From Micropterus salmoides (lineage: Eukaryota > Chordata > Actinopteri > Centrarchiformes > Centrarchidae): a stretch of DNA of 64,000 bases. The DNA is taken from the NCBI RefSeq assembly GCF_014851395.1, contig NW_024040040.1, positions 24,967,000-25,030,999 on the forward strand. The letters are read 5' to 3'. The translations under genes and the position numbers were made by a program. The notes beneath the pieces are model-generated. The model did not search any database. It was not told the origin of the DNA and saw only the letters and a program-made list of their open reading frames with translations. Below, in pieces: positions 23,725-34,857 of the stretch (its first letter is position 1; each line of letters begins with the position of its first letter).

Positions 23725-24812
23725 CTGTCTTTTTTTAGCATCCCTCCACATCTTTCGCCTATGTCGTTTAGCTCTGTCACCCAGATATTATTTTTTTCTT
23801 TTTCCCTGCCTTGGTGTCCCTTTTCCACCTTTCACGCTCACTCCTGAGATATTTTTCCCTTCTCTCTGCGTCTGCATCCCTTCTTGCTCTGTACTGTCTT
23901 TGCCTCTCTGCTGCTGTTTTTGCCATTGGAATGTCTGAAAATATTGAACATAAATATTGAGCATAATCGATTATTTCTGAAAGTTCACATCACAATACAA
24001 GTCTACAATTGAATAATCTAATAAGTGTCAAACATTCAACCCTGTCACAACGATTCAACCCTGTTATAATAAAAAATGTGACAGGGTTGAACGTGATGGG
24101 GTTGAAGTTTTTGGCTAACAGTAGCCATAACTCCATACTTAGCAGTATGGACAGTAGCACCACATGGCATTTAGGACATCATAAAATTGTAATGTTTTGC
24201 AAAACTATTATTTAATTCTTCTCAAACCATTTTTTACTATCATTTAGTCATACAACAGAGTTGAAATGTTGAGCATGACATTCTTAATCTGACAGTGAAA
24301 AACATGAAATATAGGTAAGAAAAGATACTGACACTTGCCTTTCTTTGCAGCATGTTCTTCGAGAGAATTGTGTGATGTCACTTCCTGGATGTGATGCCAC
24401 AGGGATTGATCAATTATTTTTATAGTAAATATTATGGCGTGACGGGGTTGAAAACAAACTGGAGGACGTGTATAAATATTGCAATTTCATATATAATTCA
24501 TACATTTTTATATATATATGTATATTTTAGTTAAAGTAGACCAACATATATTAGCAGCAACATTTTGGTATTAATTGCACTTTTTATTTGTTTGATATTC
24601 AATGAAAATGTAATGATGGTTAGTGAGGACATGCAAACATGCTTGTTGTCTACTACTTAGGCAACCCATTATCTTTAAATTAAATGTTTAAAAAAAACAA
24701 TTGTGTTGTATTTAATGCAAAGGCACCTGGTTCTATTAATTGACAGTGTTAAAATGCATTTTGTGATTTCCTTCAATTGAAAATCTTTGAAGTAAGTTTG
24801 GGGGACTTGAAG

Positions 24813-24836
24813 GGCACCCAATTCAGAGAATCACTC
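24813..24836 (-). repeat. Right terminal inverted repeat of the 8.56-kb transposon
   Basis: The complement reads GAGTGATTCTCTGAATTGGG then TGCC, matching 16281-16304 at 22 of 24 positions. Confidence 0.85.
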
Positions 24837-27800
24837 AAAAAGCTTGTCTAAAAAGATGTGTCTTAAGGTGTTTCCACAGAATCCAAGGCTCTCAAGGCTA
24901 AAGGGAGAGCGTTCCAGAGCCCTGGAGCCACCACACAGAAAGCACTATCAATTCTTGTTTTATAACGTGTTCTGGGAACAGTTAAAAGGTCTTGGCCTGA
25001 AGACCTCAGAGAGCGACCAGAAATGTGACAATGGAACAGATCCTGGATGTAAGATGGAGCTTGACCATGCAAGACTCTGTAAGTAATGGTTAAAATTTTA
25101 AAATGTACTCTAAAACCAATCGGAAGCTAATGAAGAGCCTTAAGCACAGGAGTAATGTGTGATCTCTTGTTAGTTTTAGACAAAAGCCTTGCAGCTGCAT
25201 TCTGCACAACTTGCAGTGCAGGATTTGTTTAGACAAGTGTACAGTACATTGCAATAATCCAGACGAGAAGAAATAAAAGCATGAACAAGCATCTCCATCT
25301 CTTCTTTAGAAACTATAGATCTAATCTTAGCAATGTTCCTTAGATGGAAACAAGAGGAACGAACCACAGATTTAACATGACTGTTAAAACACATAGATTT
25401 CTCAAAAATGACACCCAGATTTCGCACAACATTACCGTCAGAGGATGATAGAGCGCCAAGGGCCTGCCTAATTTTAGGGGTAATGTTGTCTGAGGCAAAA
25501 ATCAACACCTCAGTTTTGTCTGTATTTAGTTGCAAAAAGTTGTCTGCCATCCATTTGTTAATGGAGGCTAAGCAACTGTGCAACACGGACAGTTTGTCTA
25601 GCCTATGAGGACTAAAAGATAAATATAATTGGATGTCATCATCATAACAATGATAAGATATGTCTTTAAAGCTACCAATAATCTTTCCAAGAGGAAGCAT
25701 ATACAGACTGAACAGCAGGGGGCCGAGCACAGAACCTTGGGGCACACCATAGAACAAAGGAGCAGAGTCTGACATATATGTTCCTATGGACACAGAGAAA
25801 CTCCTGTCAGAGAGATAGGAGCAAAACCAGTTCAGAGCTGATCCAGTAATGCCCACAGTTGTTTTCAGTCTATCAATCAGAGTGCTGTGATCAACAGTAT
25901 CAAACGCTGCACTGAGATCTAATAGGACCAGCACAGAACATTTACCCCCATCAGCAGCCATCAAAATATCATTTGAGACCCTTAGGAGGGCAGTCTCAGT
26001 TGAATGGTTTTTACAAAAACAAGACTGAAATTTATCAAAGATATTATGGGAATCCAAATCATTATGTTGCTGGTTCGCAACAACCTTTTCCAGAATTTTT
26101 GAAAGAAAAGGCAATTTAGAAATAGGCCTATATTTTCTAAATGAAGCTGCATCAAGATTGTTCTTTTTCAAGATAGGCTGCAGAACTGCATGCTTAAAAC
26201 AGCTGGGGACCTGGCCCAGCTGAAGAGATAAGTTTAAAATTGAAACCAAACATGGGCCAAGTAGATGTATGGATTTTAAAAGCAAAGATGTGGGTAAAAT
26301 ATCAACAGGGCTTTGTGAAGGTTTCATCATGCCCACTTACTTAATGATGTCATTCAGGGTAATGGGGCAGAAGGAGTCCAGTATTGAAAGTCTGTGATGT
26401 TTAACTATATGGGGGTTTGCTGATGGAACAATACCTGCCCTGACAGCTCTAACCTTGTCCACAAAGTGAGACAAAAAGTGGTTGCAGTCAACATTTGAAA
26501 ACACAGGGACAATACATGCAGCAGGAGAAACAATGTTGTTAATGGTCTCAAACAGAGTTTTAGGGGTTTTTTTACAGGCAGATATCAGGTTAGTAAAGCA
26601 AGAGGATCTAGCATCCTTGATCATTCCGGTCAGGAGGCGGTGGACTTGTAGCTGAGTCGCTTTCCATAAACGCTCAGTTTTCCGACAGACATGCCTCAAG
26701 CTGCGAATGGCGTCATTCATCCACGGGGATGTATTAACAGAGGGAATTTCTCTAGTGTTAAGAGGCGCCACTTTGTCCAACAGCAGGGTGCAGTGATCAT
26801 TAAACGCCTGTGCACAAGCGTCCGCGTCATTCGAAATAAGAACCGAGCTTGCGTCAAATGCAGCTGAAGATTTCTCAACAGTAAGCTGGTTAATCAAACG
26901 TGAGCAGGACGCTCATTTAGCAGGCAGAGGAACCTCATCACAAACAAGATCAAATAAGATGCATTTGTGATCACTAACAAATACATCTTCGATGCAAACA
27001 TTATTAATGTTTAAACCATGAGAAAGAACAAGATCGAGCGTATGTCCCTTGCTGTGCGTAGGACCACAGACATGCTGAGTGAAGTTAAAAGATTCAGTAA
27101 TATTTAGAAATTCAGAAGCATTTTTCCACGTATCATCATCCACATGAATATTAAAATCGCCAACAATGATCACTCTGTCCAGCTTAATAATGGATGATAA
27201 GAAGTCAGAAAAATCAGTAAGAAAAGAGGCTGCTGGCCCAGGTGGCCGGTAGACTAAAATACAATAAAATGTATTTGAAAGACCAACCTTAGTCATCTGT
27301 AGTTCAAAAGAAGAGTACGTGCCAGTGCTTATTGACTGGCAGATAAAAAAAATTTTAAAAACCACAGCAAGACCTCCACCACAGCCTGTGAGTCTTGGTG
27401 TGCCGATAAAAGTACAGTCCACAGGACAGAGCTCATTGACGTCAGATGCACGGAACACACACCGCGACCAGTGGTAGGGTTTCTCCAGGGCACCGGGACC
27501 AGAGTCCTGGGGACGTCAGGGAAGACAGAACGAAGACATGAAGGTCTGGCGTCACTGTCAAAGACCCCCAACTTCAAAAGTTTTTTCAGATAAACCTGCC
27601 TCCTTGCCCTTTTTCCTCGGTTTCTCTGCCGTCTATTTGTAGGTCGTATTAGGTCCTCTCCCTGCCGCAAACACACAGCAGTTGCAGTCGGACACACGAA
27701 CGGGGCTGCAAACTCACCTGTACCACTCCAGGTACATCCGTCACCGCACTCCACCATGGAGGATCGGATCAACAGCATTGTTTGGCGATCGTACACCCAT

Positions 27801-27960
27801 GCAGTATACACGTTTGTTGACAAACTTAGTAACAATATAGCGCAGGAAACAAACAAAACGAGTCGGGACGAACAACCAGCTGCAGCGGTGAAGCCAAATA
27901 CAGGCGCCACCCGGTGCGTCTCACATAACTACGCTTTGCTCTTTCTCAAATCGTCGGTAT
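24837..27960 (-). mobile_element. Body of the L2 LINE split by the 8.56-kb transposon
   Basis: Nearly full-length L2/CR1-type LINE. On the minus strand it runs from about 27960 through the endonuclease and RT to KTHLFRQAF at about 24850, then is cut by the transposon and resumes at 16280 with its 3' tail. It is the oldest layer of this nest. Its coding sequence is better preserved than that of the other L2 copies here. Confidence 0.88.
25176..27910 (-). pseudogene. L2 endonuclease-reverse transcriptase, nearly intact
   Basis: The ATG at 27910 opens a 193-residue frame with a hydrophobic stretch (LVLFVSCAILLLSLS) and a basic linker (RRQRNRGKRARRQ). The AP endonuclease follows from 27458: GGGLAVVF, YRPPGPAASF, VGDFNIHVDD (about 27155), GHTLDLVLS (about 27030) and SDHKCILFDL. 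One TGA at about 26913 and one TAA at 26337-26339 sit in an otherwise continuous frame through the linker and RT. RT blocks: YRPISKLPFLSKILE (about 26100), LVLLDLSAAFDTVDHSTL (about 25905), VPQGSVLGPLLFSLYMLPLG (about 25720) and the catalytic site, which reads CYDDDIQLYL instead of the usual F/YADD (about 25650). The C-terminal part (RSLRSSGQDLL, GLWNALPLALR) continues below 25176 after a frameshift. Confidence 0.88.
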
Positions 27961-28206
27961 ATGACGCCCTGAGATGAGAACAGGCTCGCCAACCAATATG
28001 CAAGTGACACTGTTACTTTGAGTTTGTTACTTTATGCTGGATGTGCTTTCGGATTTACTAATCAAGGAGGAGACTAGCCTGGGCTGTGTTAGGTGAGGGA
28101 TTCCCCAGAAGGTAAAAGTAAACATTACCACAGTCGAGTGGCGGCAGGGACCTGGCGGTTTTTAACCGAAGAAATGTGGCAGCGGATGCTGTAACGTTAA
28201 GTTGTA

Positions 28207-28330
28207 AATGCTCCGTATTTGTATAGCGCCTTTCTAGTCTTTTCGACCACTCAAAGCGCTTTTCTAGTCTTTTCGACCACTCAAAGCGCTTTTACACTAC
28301 ATCTGCATTCACCAGTAATACACATTCATT
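28207..28330 (-). mobile_element. 3' fragment of a tRNA-derived SINE with a 34-bp internal duplication
   Basis: Shares TTTGTATAGCGCCTTTCTAG and CGACCACTCAAAGCGCT with the longer copy at 31278-31530. The segment TTTCTAGTCTTTTCGACCAC plus 14 bases occurs twice in tandem. Only the 3' (tail-side) part of the element is present. Confidence 0.7.
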
Positions 28331-31277
28331 ATGTGGAGAGCCGCTTTTATATGGATCGGATATGCACAACACTTGTGGTTTGTGTTCAAATCTTTATTTT
28401 TCTTAAGTTGAAAGGTGATACAAATACAATTTGACTGCTTTGCGGCGTCTCTAAGGGGGAGTCATGGTGTTGGTCTGTTGTTTTGTCCTCTAGGTCACTG
28501 AAAACTATGAATTTCAGGTATGTGTACACATATGAGGAATTTGACTCTGGATTGTACAATGCACCCAATATGCTTACTTATACAATAATACAATAACACA
28601 ATAATACACAGTAATAAAATCAAACACAGGCTACAGTATAGAGAACACATATATTCACACAATATAACAAAAACAAAATAGACAGATTGAGACAATAGTG
28701 CAATGAGCGTAGTGCAAAGGATGCAGGAGTAAATTATTATTACCATTATTATTATAATTACATTATGTACATGTCAGAGGTGGATGAGATATACAGGTGC
28801 ACATACACATACAAGCATACATGTACACATGCAGAGTGCGATGGAGCATAGTGCAAAGAATGCTAGAATAAATAAGTATTATGTGCAGGTGTTATGTACT
28901 TCAGGTAGGTGGATTTGGTATACAGTATACAATATAATATGAACAGTATGAACAGCTCTGAAATAGAGAATGGTGAATAATTGATAAGTGGTAACCAGTA
29001 AACAGGTGGCTGATTAGAGACAGTTATTTGGCTATTGGAAAGGAATTGTTCCTGACACTGGCACTGACACTTATGTGTCTGACTTCCTGTCTGGTTTGAT
29101 CTGCACTGTGTTGCCTGACGTGGCTAGCGACAAAAATAGACCTGCTACCTATTCTCTGCAGAGCGGAGTGGAGAGCCGCTTCTGGGACGCGCTGTGGCTG
29201 CGTCTGGTGGACTCAAAAGCATTGACTATAATGGCCGCGATTAGCTCCGGCAACAGCGGTGCAGCCGTAATGCGCTGTAGCCAGAGTCAGTGGATTTTAG
29301 CTGTAGGAATTAGAGATGATAATGCAGCCTGTATTTTATGATAGTGTCTTTGGTTCTGGTTCAGCATTTTGTGGATCTGCTGTTGTGTGCGGCTCTGACT
29401 GGCTGGCAATTTTGGTCTAGACACTGTTGTACTGTTAACTGACACAACTCTGTGTTTTTTGCATGTACTTGAGTACCAACAAACATTAGACTCCATGTCA
29501 TTAACTCCATGCTGAGCTGGTGCTGACCAATGAAAAGCTTGCTTACAGTTACAGATGACACTTTCCACACCCGCTTACATAAAGCCTTTGCAAACAGTTG
29601 CTAGCCCACACACACACTATGAAAATATGCTCAAGTGTTGAAAGAAATGGCCATAAAGAGGCCTGTGCCTGTAACTTAGGTTGTTTTTCAAGTTATCTGG
29701 CTTCACTAGGCCAAGCATGAGCCCCCCGATGTTGTCGCTGACCTGGTTAGCTTCACGTTGTGGCATTCTATTATTAGTTTCACTGTCTTATCTTACATTA
29801 TATATCTATTGCACATAACAAGGGATCCAAATAAATGGAATCATTATTGAAATATCTATTTTAGTCAGGTTTCTAGTAATGTTTCTGTACAGTACACTCA
29901 CCTGTCACAAGCCAGAATGACATCCATTCATACAAGCCCTGCAGGGCATGTGCTTCTGTGTGTGTGTGTCCATGCTGTGTGTGGCATTTGGTGTATTGGC
30001 TTATCTGGCTGAGGAGAGAGCAATGAGAGCTTGCTGTGTAATTGAAATGTCATGCGTACAGGAGAGAAGTTTGACTGAACAGGAGCCTTTAGCCATGCTC
30101 CAACGAGCCCACGACAGATGAGCAACAGTTTCCCCAATGAGAAGTGGCATTCCCCAAACTCATTCCTCCTCCTCATCCTCCTCCGTCCTCCTCCTCACTC
30201 GTCTGTCACCCCATCTCGGCTCCTCCAATCTTTGTGATTCCTCCCTGCCTATCTGCAGTCTAACAGTGATTAACGATATCGCCTGGTAGTTGCTGAAATA
30301 TTAAAATAAATGGTCGGATGAATCAGGGTCTGAAGGAATGCCAGTGCATTTATCATTTTTAACTGAGGCTAAACTATTGTGTTATTGATGGTGGCAGTGG
30401 GCTTGCCATTCAACTGTAGTAATGCAGGTGGCAAGGAAACTCCCGGAGTTTGATTGCTGCCAAGGAGGAAGACAACACAGTATAATTAATTTTCATATTA
30501 TCCACAGTGATTAATAATACTGTTCTGCATAGTATAACTGTAAGCACAAACACACACACACACACAAACACACACACACCTGTCTGTCTTGAAATATTTC
30601 TCAATGCAGGGCTCTCCGCAATGAATAAAACAATGATGATAATTATATCTCATCTGGATAATAATCCCTCTGCCAAAAAAAGTATTATTTTCAAATTAGA
30701 CTGTCTATGGTAGTATTATATGGTGTTTAGAAATATTTCCTACATTTCTGCCTTAAATGGAAACATGACTGCATTTTTCTTTCATCATTGCAAAAACAAT
30801 GTAGTTATGTAGCAGAAGGGAGTTACAAAGCTCAATTTTATTATATAACCTGTTATATTGTGACAATAAATTTACCTATTTACCTCTGCTGGAAGTTTTA
30901 GGGCTCCTCACTGTAACTTAAATTACTACACAGGAACCCTTTCATTGGATATTGATATAATATCAATATATATTAATTAAATAATGGAATAATAATTATT
31001 ATTACTGTTATTTAATAATCAATAATAGAATATGAATTAAAATGTAATTCTCCTTGGTGCACCACTCTTAAACATGGGGAAATTGATAGCCAATTACCTA
31101 ATTCTGTCTCTTTAAGATATACTAAAGTATCTATTTGGAATTTTGGTTAATAATTAAATTAAGTAACAAAAAAATTACCATTAATAGCAGGTTAGAGGAT
31201 CTGGAGTTCTACATAGAATAGGTTGGCTATATTTTCATTCTTAGGCCAGAGGGAGAGAGATGTGTTTTTTGCAGTGA
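28331..31277. other. Intergenic stretch without recognised genes
   Basis: AT-rich DNA. 28560-29000 has ACACA/ATACA-rich words and two matching phrases (CATAGTGCAAAGAATGC at about 28849 and CGTAGTGCAAAGGATGC at about 28709), suggesting an internally repeated interspersed element. 29075-29341 is an 88-residue GC-richer frame with no motif. 30160-30195 is a CCTCCTCAT tract, and about 30549-30579 is a CA microsatellite. No exon with convincing splice sites was seen. Confidence 0.5.
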
Positions 31278-31530
31278 GAGTAAATGCTCTGTATTTGTAT
31301 AGTGCCTTTCTAGTCTTTGCGACCACTCAAAGCGCTACATCGCATTTACACAGTGAGCCTAATTGCTCAAACAGAAACTAACATTCACACACATTCATAC
31401 GCTGGTGGCAATTCACCAGGGGAAATTCAGGGTTCAGTATCTTGGACATGGAGCCTGGAGGAGCGGGGATTGATCCACCAATCTTTCGATCAACAAGCAA
31501 CCCGCTCTACCTTCTGAGCCACAGGTGCCT
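31278..31530 (-). mobile_element. tRNA-derived SINE
   Basis: On the minus strand the head (31530 downward) reads TGTGGCTCAGAAGGTAGAGC, matching a pol III A box, followed about 35 bases later by GGTGGATCAATCCCC, a degenerate B box. The body ends in AAAGGCACTATACAAATACA, an L2-type tail that would let it use LINE machinery. A partial copy lies at 28207-28330. Confidence 0.75.
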
Positions 31531-31914
31531 TTTTAAAATTGTTTTCTATTGGCAGTGAGCGTTTTGCAGGCTGATTATGCGCGTAATGGTGCTACATTTA
31601 AAGGGCGTTAGCATGGACAGACTGTGTATCTGTGTGAAGCTTAACTTCACTTACATTTTAGTGTTGGCTGAAAGCTTGTTACACAATAACCTCACGTTAG
31701 ATGATCACAACAATAAAAGCTCTATGAAAAATGCATCAGTGTACATTTATCAAAGCTAACGGTCCTGTGCTTAGCCAAGTAACGTTACAGTTAAGACAGG
31801 TGAAGCTCTATAATGACCAGGTACGATACCAGTCAGTAAAGGAATAAAGTAGCTGGGCGTGCTATTTGTTAGCTGGCAGGTCAGGCCCTGTGTGCGAAGA
31901 ATTATGGTTCCGTA

Positions 31915-32103
31915 CCAAAGTTATTATAGTTTCAGATTTTTCAGTAGTTTTTATTTTTATTTCGTTTTGACTTTTTATTTTCAATTTCAGTTTAGTTTTG
32001 ATTAGTTTTTAACGTGGGTTTATTAAATTTTTTGAAATGCTTAGCTTTATTAGTTTTTTTAAGCTATCTGAAGCTTGTACATAAGGGCACAAACTCTAAG
32101 CAA

Positions 32104-32142
<39 letters not shown>

Positions 32143-33016
32143 AAGGACTGACACATTGTCTAAATAAATACTACAATTAAATGAAGCACATGCAATTTAC
32201 AGTATAATTTCTAACCTACATACAGAAAACCCTCAGAGCAAACTACCCTAATCCTACTACCCAGTGGTCCCAAGAAATTCATTACGTCAAATTGGTTAAA
32301 TAGGTGAAATACAATAAATGGAGGTGATAGACAGCTAAGAAATTGGAAGATAGTGTAGGCCCCCTTTGGAGGCCCCCCTTGGAGCCACAAACAACAGGTC
32401 CCTAGCACCCTGAAGGCAAGTATGACTGGGAAACAGTGGAAGCACGAAGAGACAGGCTGGCTGAGATATCAATGAGCCCATAAAACACAAACTAGCTGAC
32501 ATGCAGTAAATATAATAACCAGCAGACACGTTCACCCAGCGTATGGGGAGCTCACAATCAATGTACAAGGGGAAAGTTTATCCCACACCACGATGAGCTC
32601 TAAGTCAGCTCATCAGAACAGAACAAAACAAGGAAAAGAAAACCACCAAGACAGCGACTCACTACCTGCAACCTAAACTAAACACAACTCTATACAGTTG
32701 TTGCATTAATTTTATTTTGTACACATATATGTATAAAAGAAAATAGAAAACATGCTCAAATCGCATCAACTACGCCCCGCAATGTCAGTTCCCCAGACTT
32801 CATATCCACACCAAATGAAGGCTTATTAGGTCCTATAAAATAAATAAACGAAAACTAAGGACATTTACGCTTTCATTTTAGTTAGTTTTGCAAACCTACA
32901 ACACAGTTTTAGTTAGTTATCGTTTTTTTGTAAAGCCTCCTTTTTATTTTTATTTCAGTTAACGACAATGTTTAGTTTTTGTTATTTCGTTCGTCTTCGT
33001 TAACTATTATAACCTT
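31915..33016 (-). mobile_element. Anonymous nonautonomous TIR element, fuller copy
   Basis: The left end CCAAAGTTATTATAGTTT and right end AACTATTATAACCTTG form a terminal inverted repeat of about 16 bp (CAA(A/G)GTTAT(T/A)ATAGTT). A-rich and T-rich arms lie next to the termini. The core 31930-32690 is the reverse complement of 4863-5773. An AT dinucleotide tract (about 32106-32140) has expanded within it. It encodes nothing recognisable. Confidence 0.75.
32106..32140. repeat. AT microsatellite
   Basis: About 17 consecutive TA dinucleotides inside the TIR element at 31915-33016. The tract is absent from the corresponding part of the 4863-5773 copy, so it arose or expanded after the copies separated. 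Confidence 0.85.
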
Positions 33017-33742
33017 GTTCCATAAAGACTTTGCTGTGTTGTGTTACAGATGAGAGGGTCTGGCCACTCCGCCTGTTCTCCTTAACCTGGCACCTATTTC
33101 TAGGAAAAACACCTAAAATAACATACCCTAAATAAATCAGTAATATCTCCTCAACCATTAGGCCTAGATGCATAATTCTGGTCTCCTTTGAAAGGTCAGA
33201 AGCTAAGAAATATAAATCCATTGTATATTAACATATTTATTTTACCATTACAGACTACATGGAGATGAAATACAGAAAAAATATGATATTTTCATCCTCA
33301 CCTGGTAAAAATGCAATTATTAATGCAATAAACCATCAAAACCATCATAAGGCAGATTATAATGGACCTGAATATCTTCTAATACACTGAAATACAGCTG
33401 TAACTGTAAATTGTGATGAAAAGAAACTGATATACAACAGTTATTGCAGTCTTTCAAAAATATACCAGGCGACTGTCCATGTTTTGGCCATATATATATA
33501 TATGTTCACTTTTATTGGTAGTTATCTTCAAAACATTATTTCTGTCCATACAACCACATTCCAAATAACATAAAGCTTCCAAAACATTGAAATATTGATA
33601 AAAACAGTCAAAATATATGACCAAAAGCACTCCCATGCTTTACAGGCCCACAGCTTGAGAATCCTGGATGTCTGTGTAGCTCCTACGGGTTGCCAGCAGA
33701 GGCTGATAAACGAAACTTAACACCGAAGCAGATCTAAACAAG
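33017..33742. other. No gene recognised
   Basis: AT-rich sequence with a short TATATA tract at about 33488. Nothing coding is seen. The last 80 bases become GC-balanced, leading into the exon candidate at 33743. Confidence 0.45.
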
Positions 33743-33839
33743 ATGGCGGCCCGCCAGACGGTCTCTGTTAACACAAAGCGCCGCTGTTTTTGGACGGAGC
33801 AGCTAGAACAACGAAAATCGATTACGCCCCCCATACCAG
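33743..33839 (+). CDS. Candidate first exon of a host gene (weak)
   Basis: AAGATGGCGGCC at 33740-33751 is a strong Kozak-type start. The frame MAARQTVSVNTKRRCFWTEQ continues open for 32 codons to CCATACCAG, directly followed by GTCAGT, a good splice donor at 33840. Local composition is richer in CpG than its surroundings, as at vertebrate promoters. I do not recognise the protein and found no downstream exon in the next several kilobases, so this may be chance or the start of a gene with a distant second exon. Confidence 0.25.
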
Positions 33840-34070
33840 GTCAGTGCGTTCCCATTTAAAGTTAGTCGCTGGCTAACTGAGCTGATTGCATTGGTCTTAC
33901 CCTGGATCTCGCATCCCTGCGACCATGCTGGGAGGCCGCTGAGCCATCAGGACCGTGGCTTCAGACTGAGAGTGAAGACAAGAAAGAGCGAGTTGCGCTG
34001 TGGTATTGTTGATGAGGTGATGTCATAGGTCAGTGGTCACAGATCACTGACCAATCGTAGCTGCAAGCTG

Positions 34071-34857
34071 TGTCACGGGCGGAGTTCACTCCTCAGTGTG
34101 ACTTTCTGGAGGATTCCTGGGAAGCTGAGTTCAGTGTGTGGTGTCCGAACAATAATGCTGCAATGATGTGTTGAGAAGAAATCCGCTTGACACTGTTCTT
34201 GATCATAAAAGTTTATTACATCAAGGAGTTCAGCATCAATTACAAGCTCTGCAGCAGCTTGGAGAGTGACCCAGCCCGATGGCCACTCTGTCTCTCTGTA
34301 CATCAAACATAGCTTATATAGGATATGTGTAGGTATCTGTTAGATACCATAGAAGGGTTTGAGTCTGCAAAAGAAAGCTCCAACCCATATAAGGGCACAG
34401 TGCTATAGGATATGTGCAGGCATCGGTTAGACACCATATAAGGGTCTGAGTCTCCACATAACCACTAACCTCTGCTCCCCCCTTAAAAGGTCACTAATCC
34501 TCTATCCAGCTGCTACAGTGCTATTCTAAATTGTTATGCGTCAAATGCACATATATTATACACCACAAGTGTCTCACAAGATAAATGTTCAGTTACGATC
34601 ACAAATGAACAGCTTCATCTGTGAGGTCCCAACAATAGAATAATTAAATTTCAAACTGCAAAATAAGGATACAAAGTGCTTCAACATTGTGAAAAACACA
34701 GTCGTGACAAGATCATCATGGACAGATGGTCGTGCACAGCCTTTAACTAAAGATGTTAAGTGAGAAGGAAAGACGTTGCAAATGAATGAAACACAACTAA
34801 TTACAAAACAAGACACAGGCCTTTTTTACAGCAGATATTCTGACATGCATTCTGACA
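34071..34857 (-). mobile_element. LTR-like element (solo LTR candidate)
   Basis: On the minus strand it runs from TGTCAGAATGCATGTCAGAA to CCCGTGACA, so it has TG...CA ends. It carries AATAAACTTTTATGATC about 145 bases before its end, a plausible polyadenylation signal. TGCAAG occurs at 34062-34067 and 34858-34863, but three bases lie between the left copy and the element, so the duplication is imperfect. An internal segment is repeated about 87 bp apart (GATATGTG(T/C)AGG at about 34323 and 34410). Family not identified. Confidence 0.45.

Larger units (their letters stand above)
17137..23935 (-). pseudogene. Putative DDE-type transposase of the DFSEN/FSDGP family, interrupted twice
   Basis: Minus strand, in order. 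23935-23730 encodes a very basic N-terminus (AERQRQYRARRDADAE), like the start of a family of multicopy fish and invertebrate proteins known to me only as uncharacterised. 21235-20640 encodes a coiled-coil-like segment (KLHKEIAQLQ) and the core FFNRDD...TTGRKQTITR...FCRLRPFWV. 20635-20077 carries a Cys-rich stretch (CENCKDK) and LIHIDFSENFTCKY. 17987-17137 carries HFFSDGP.TQYKQKGNF and the C-terminus PPPKPVTSRHMEIQKDVW. The D of DFSEN and D of SDGP suit a DDE triad, but the third acid is not located. Breaks: a stop near 20501, others in the C-terminal part, plus the L2 and DIRS insertions. The transposase role is an inference from its position between TIRs. Confidence 0.72.
16281..24836 (-). 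mobile_element. 8.56-kb DNA transposon with TIRs and subterminal repeats
   Basis: Terminal inverted repeats of 24 bp match at 22 positions: GAGTGATTCTCTGA..TGGGTGCC at 16281-16304, and its complement at 24813-24836. The subterminal regions carry repeated GGGTTGAA words in both orientations (about 16815-16856 and 24030-24105, plus 24444). The interior encodes one DDE-like protein on the minus strand. Two later insertions, an L2 (about 21440-23724) and a DIRS derivative (17988-20076), account for about 4.4 kb, leaving about 4.2 kb. The element lies inside an L2 LINE. I see no clear target duplication, and I cannot assign a superfamily with confidence. Confidence 0.85.
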
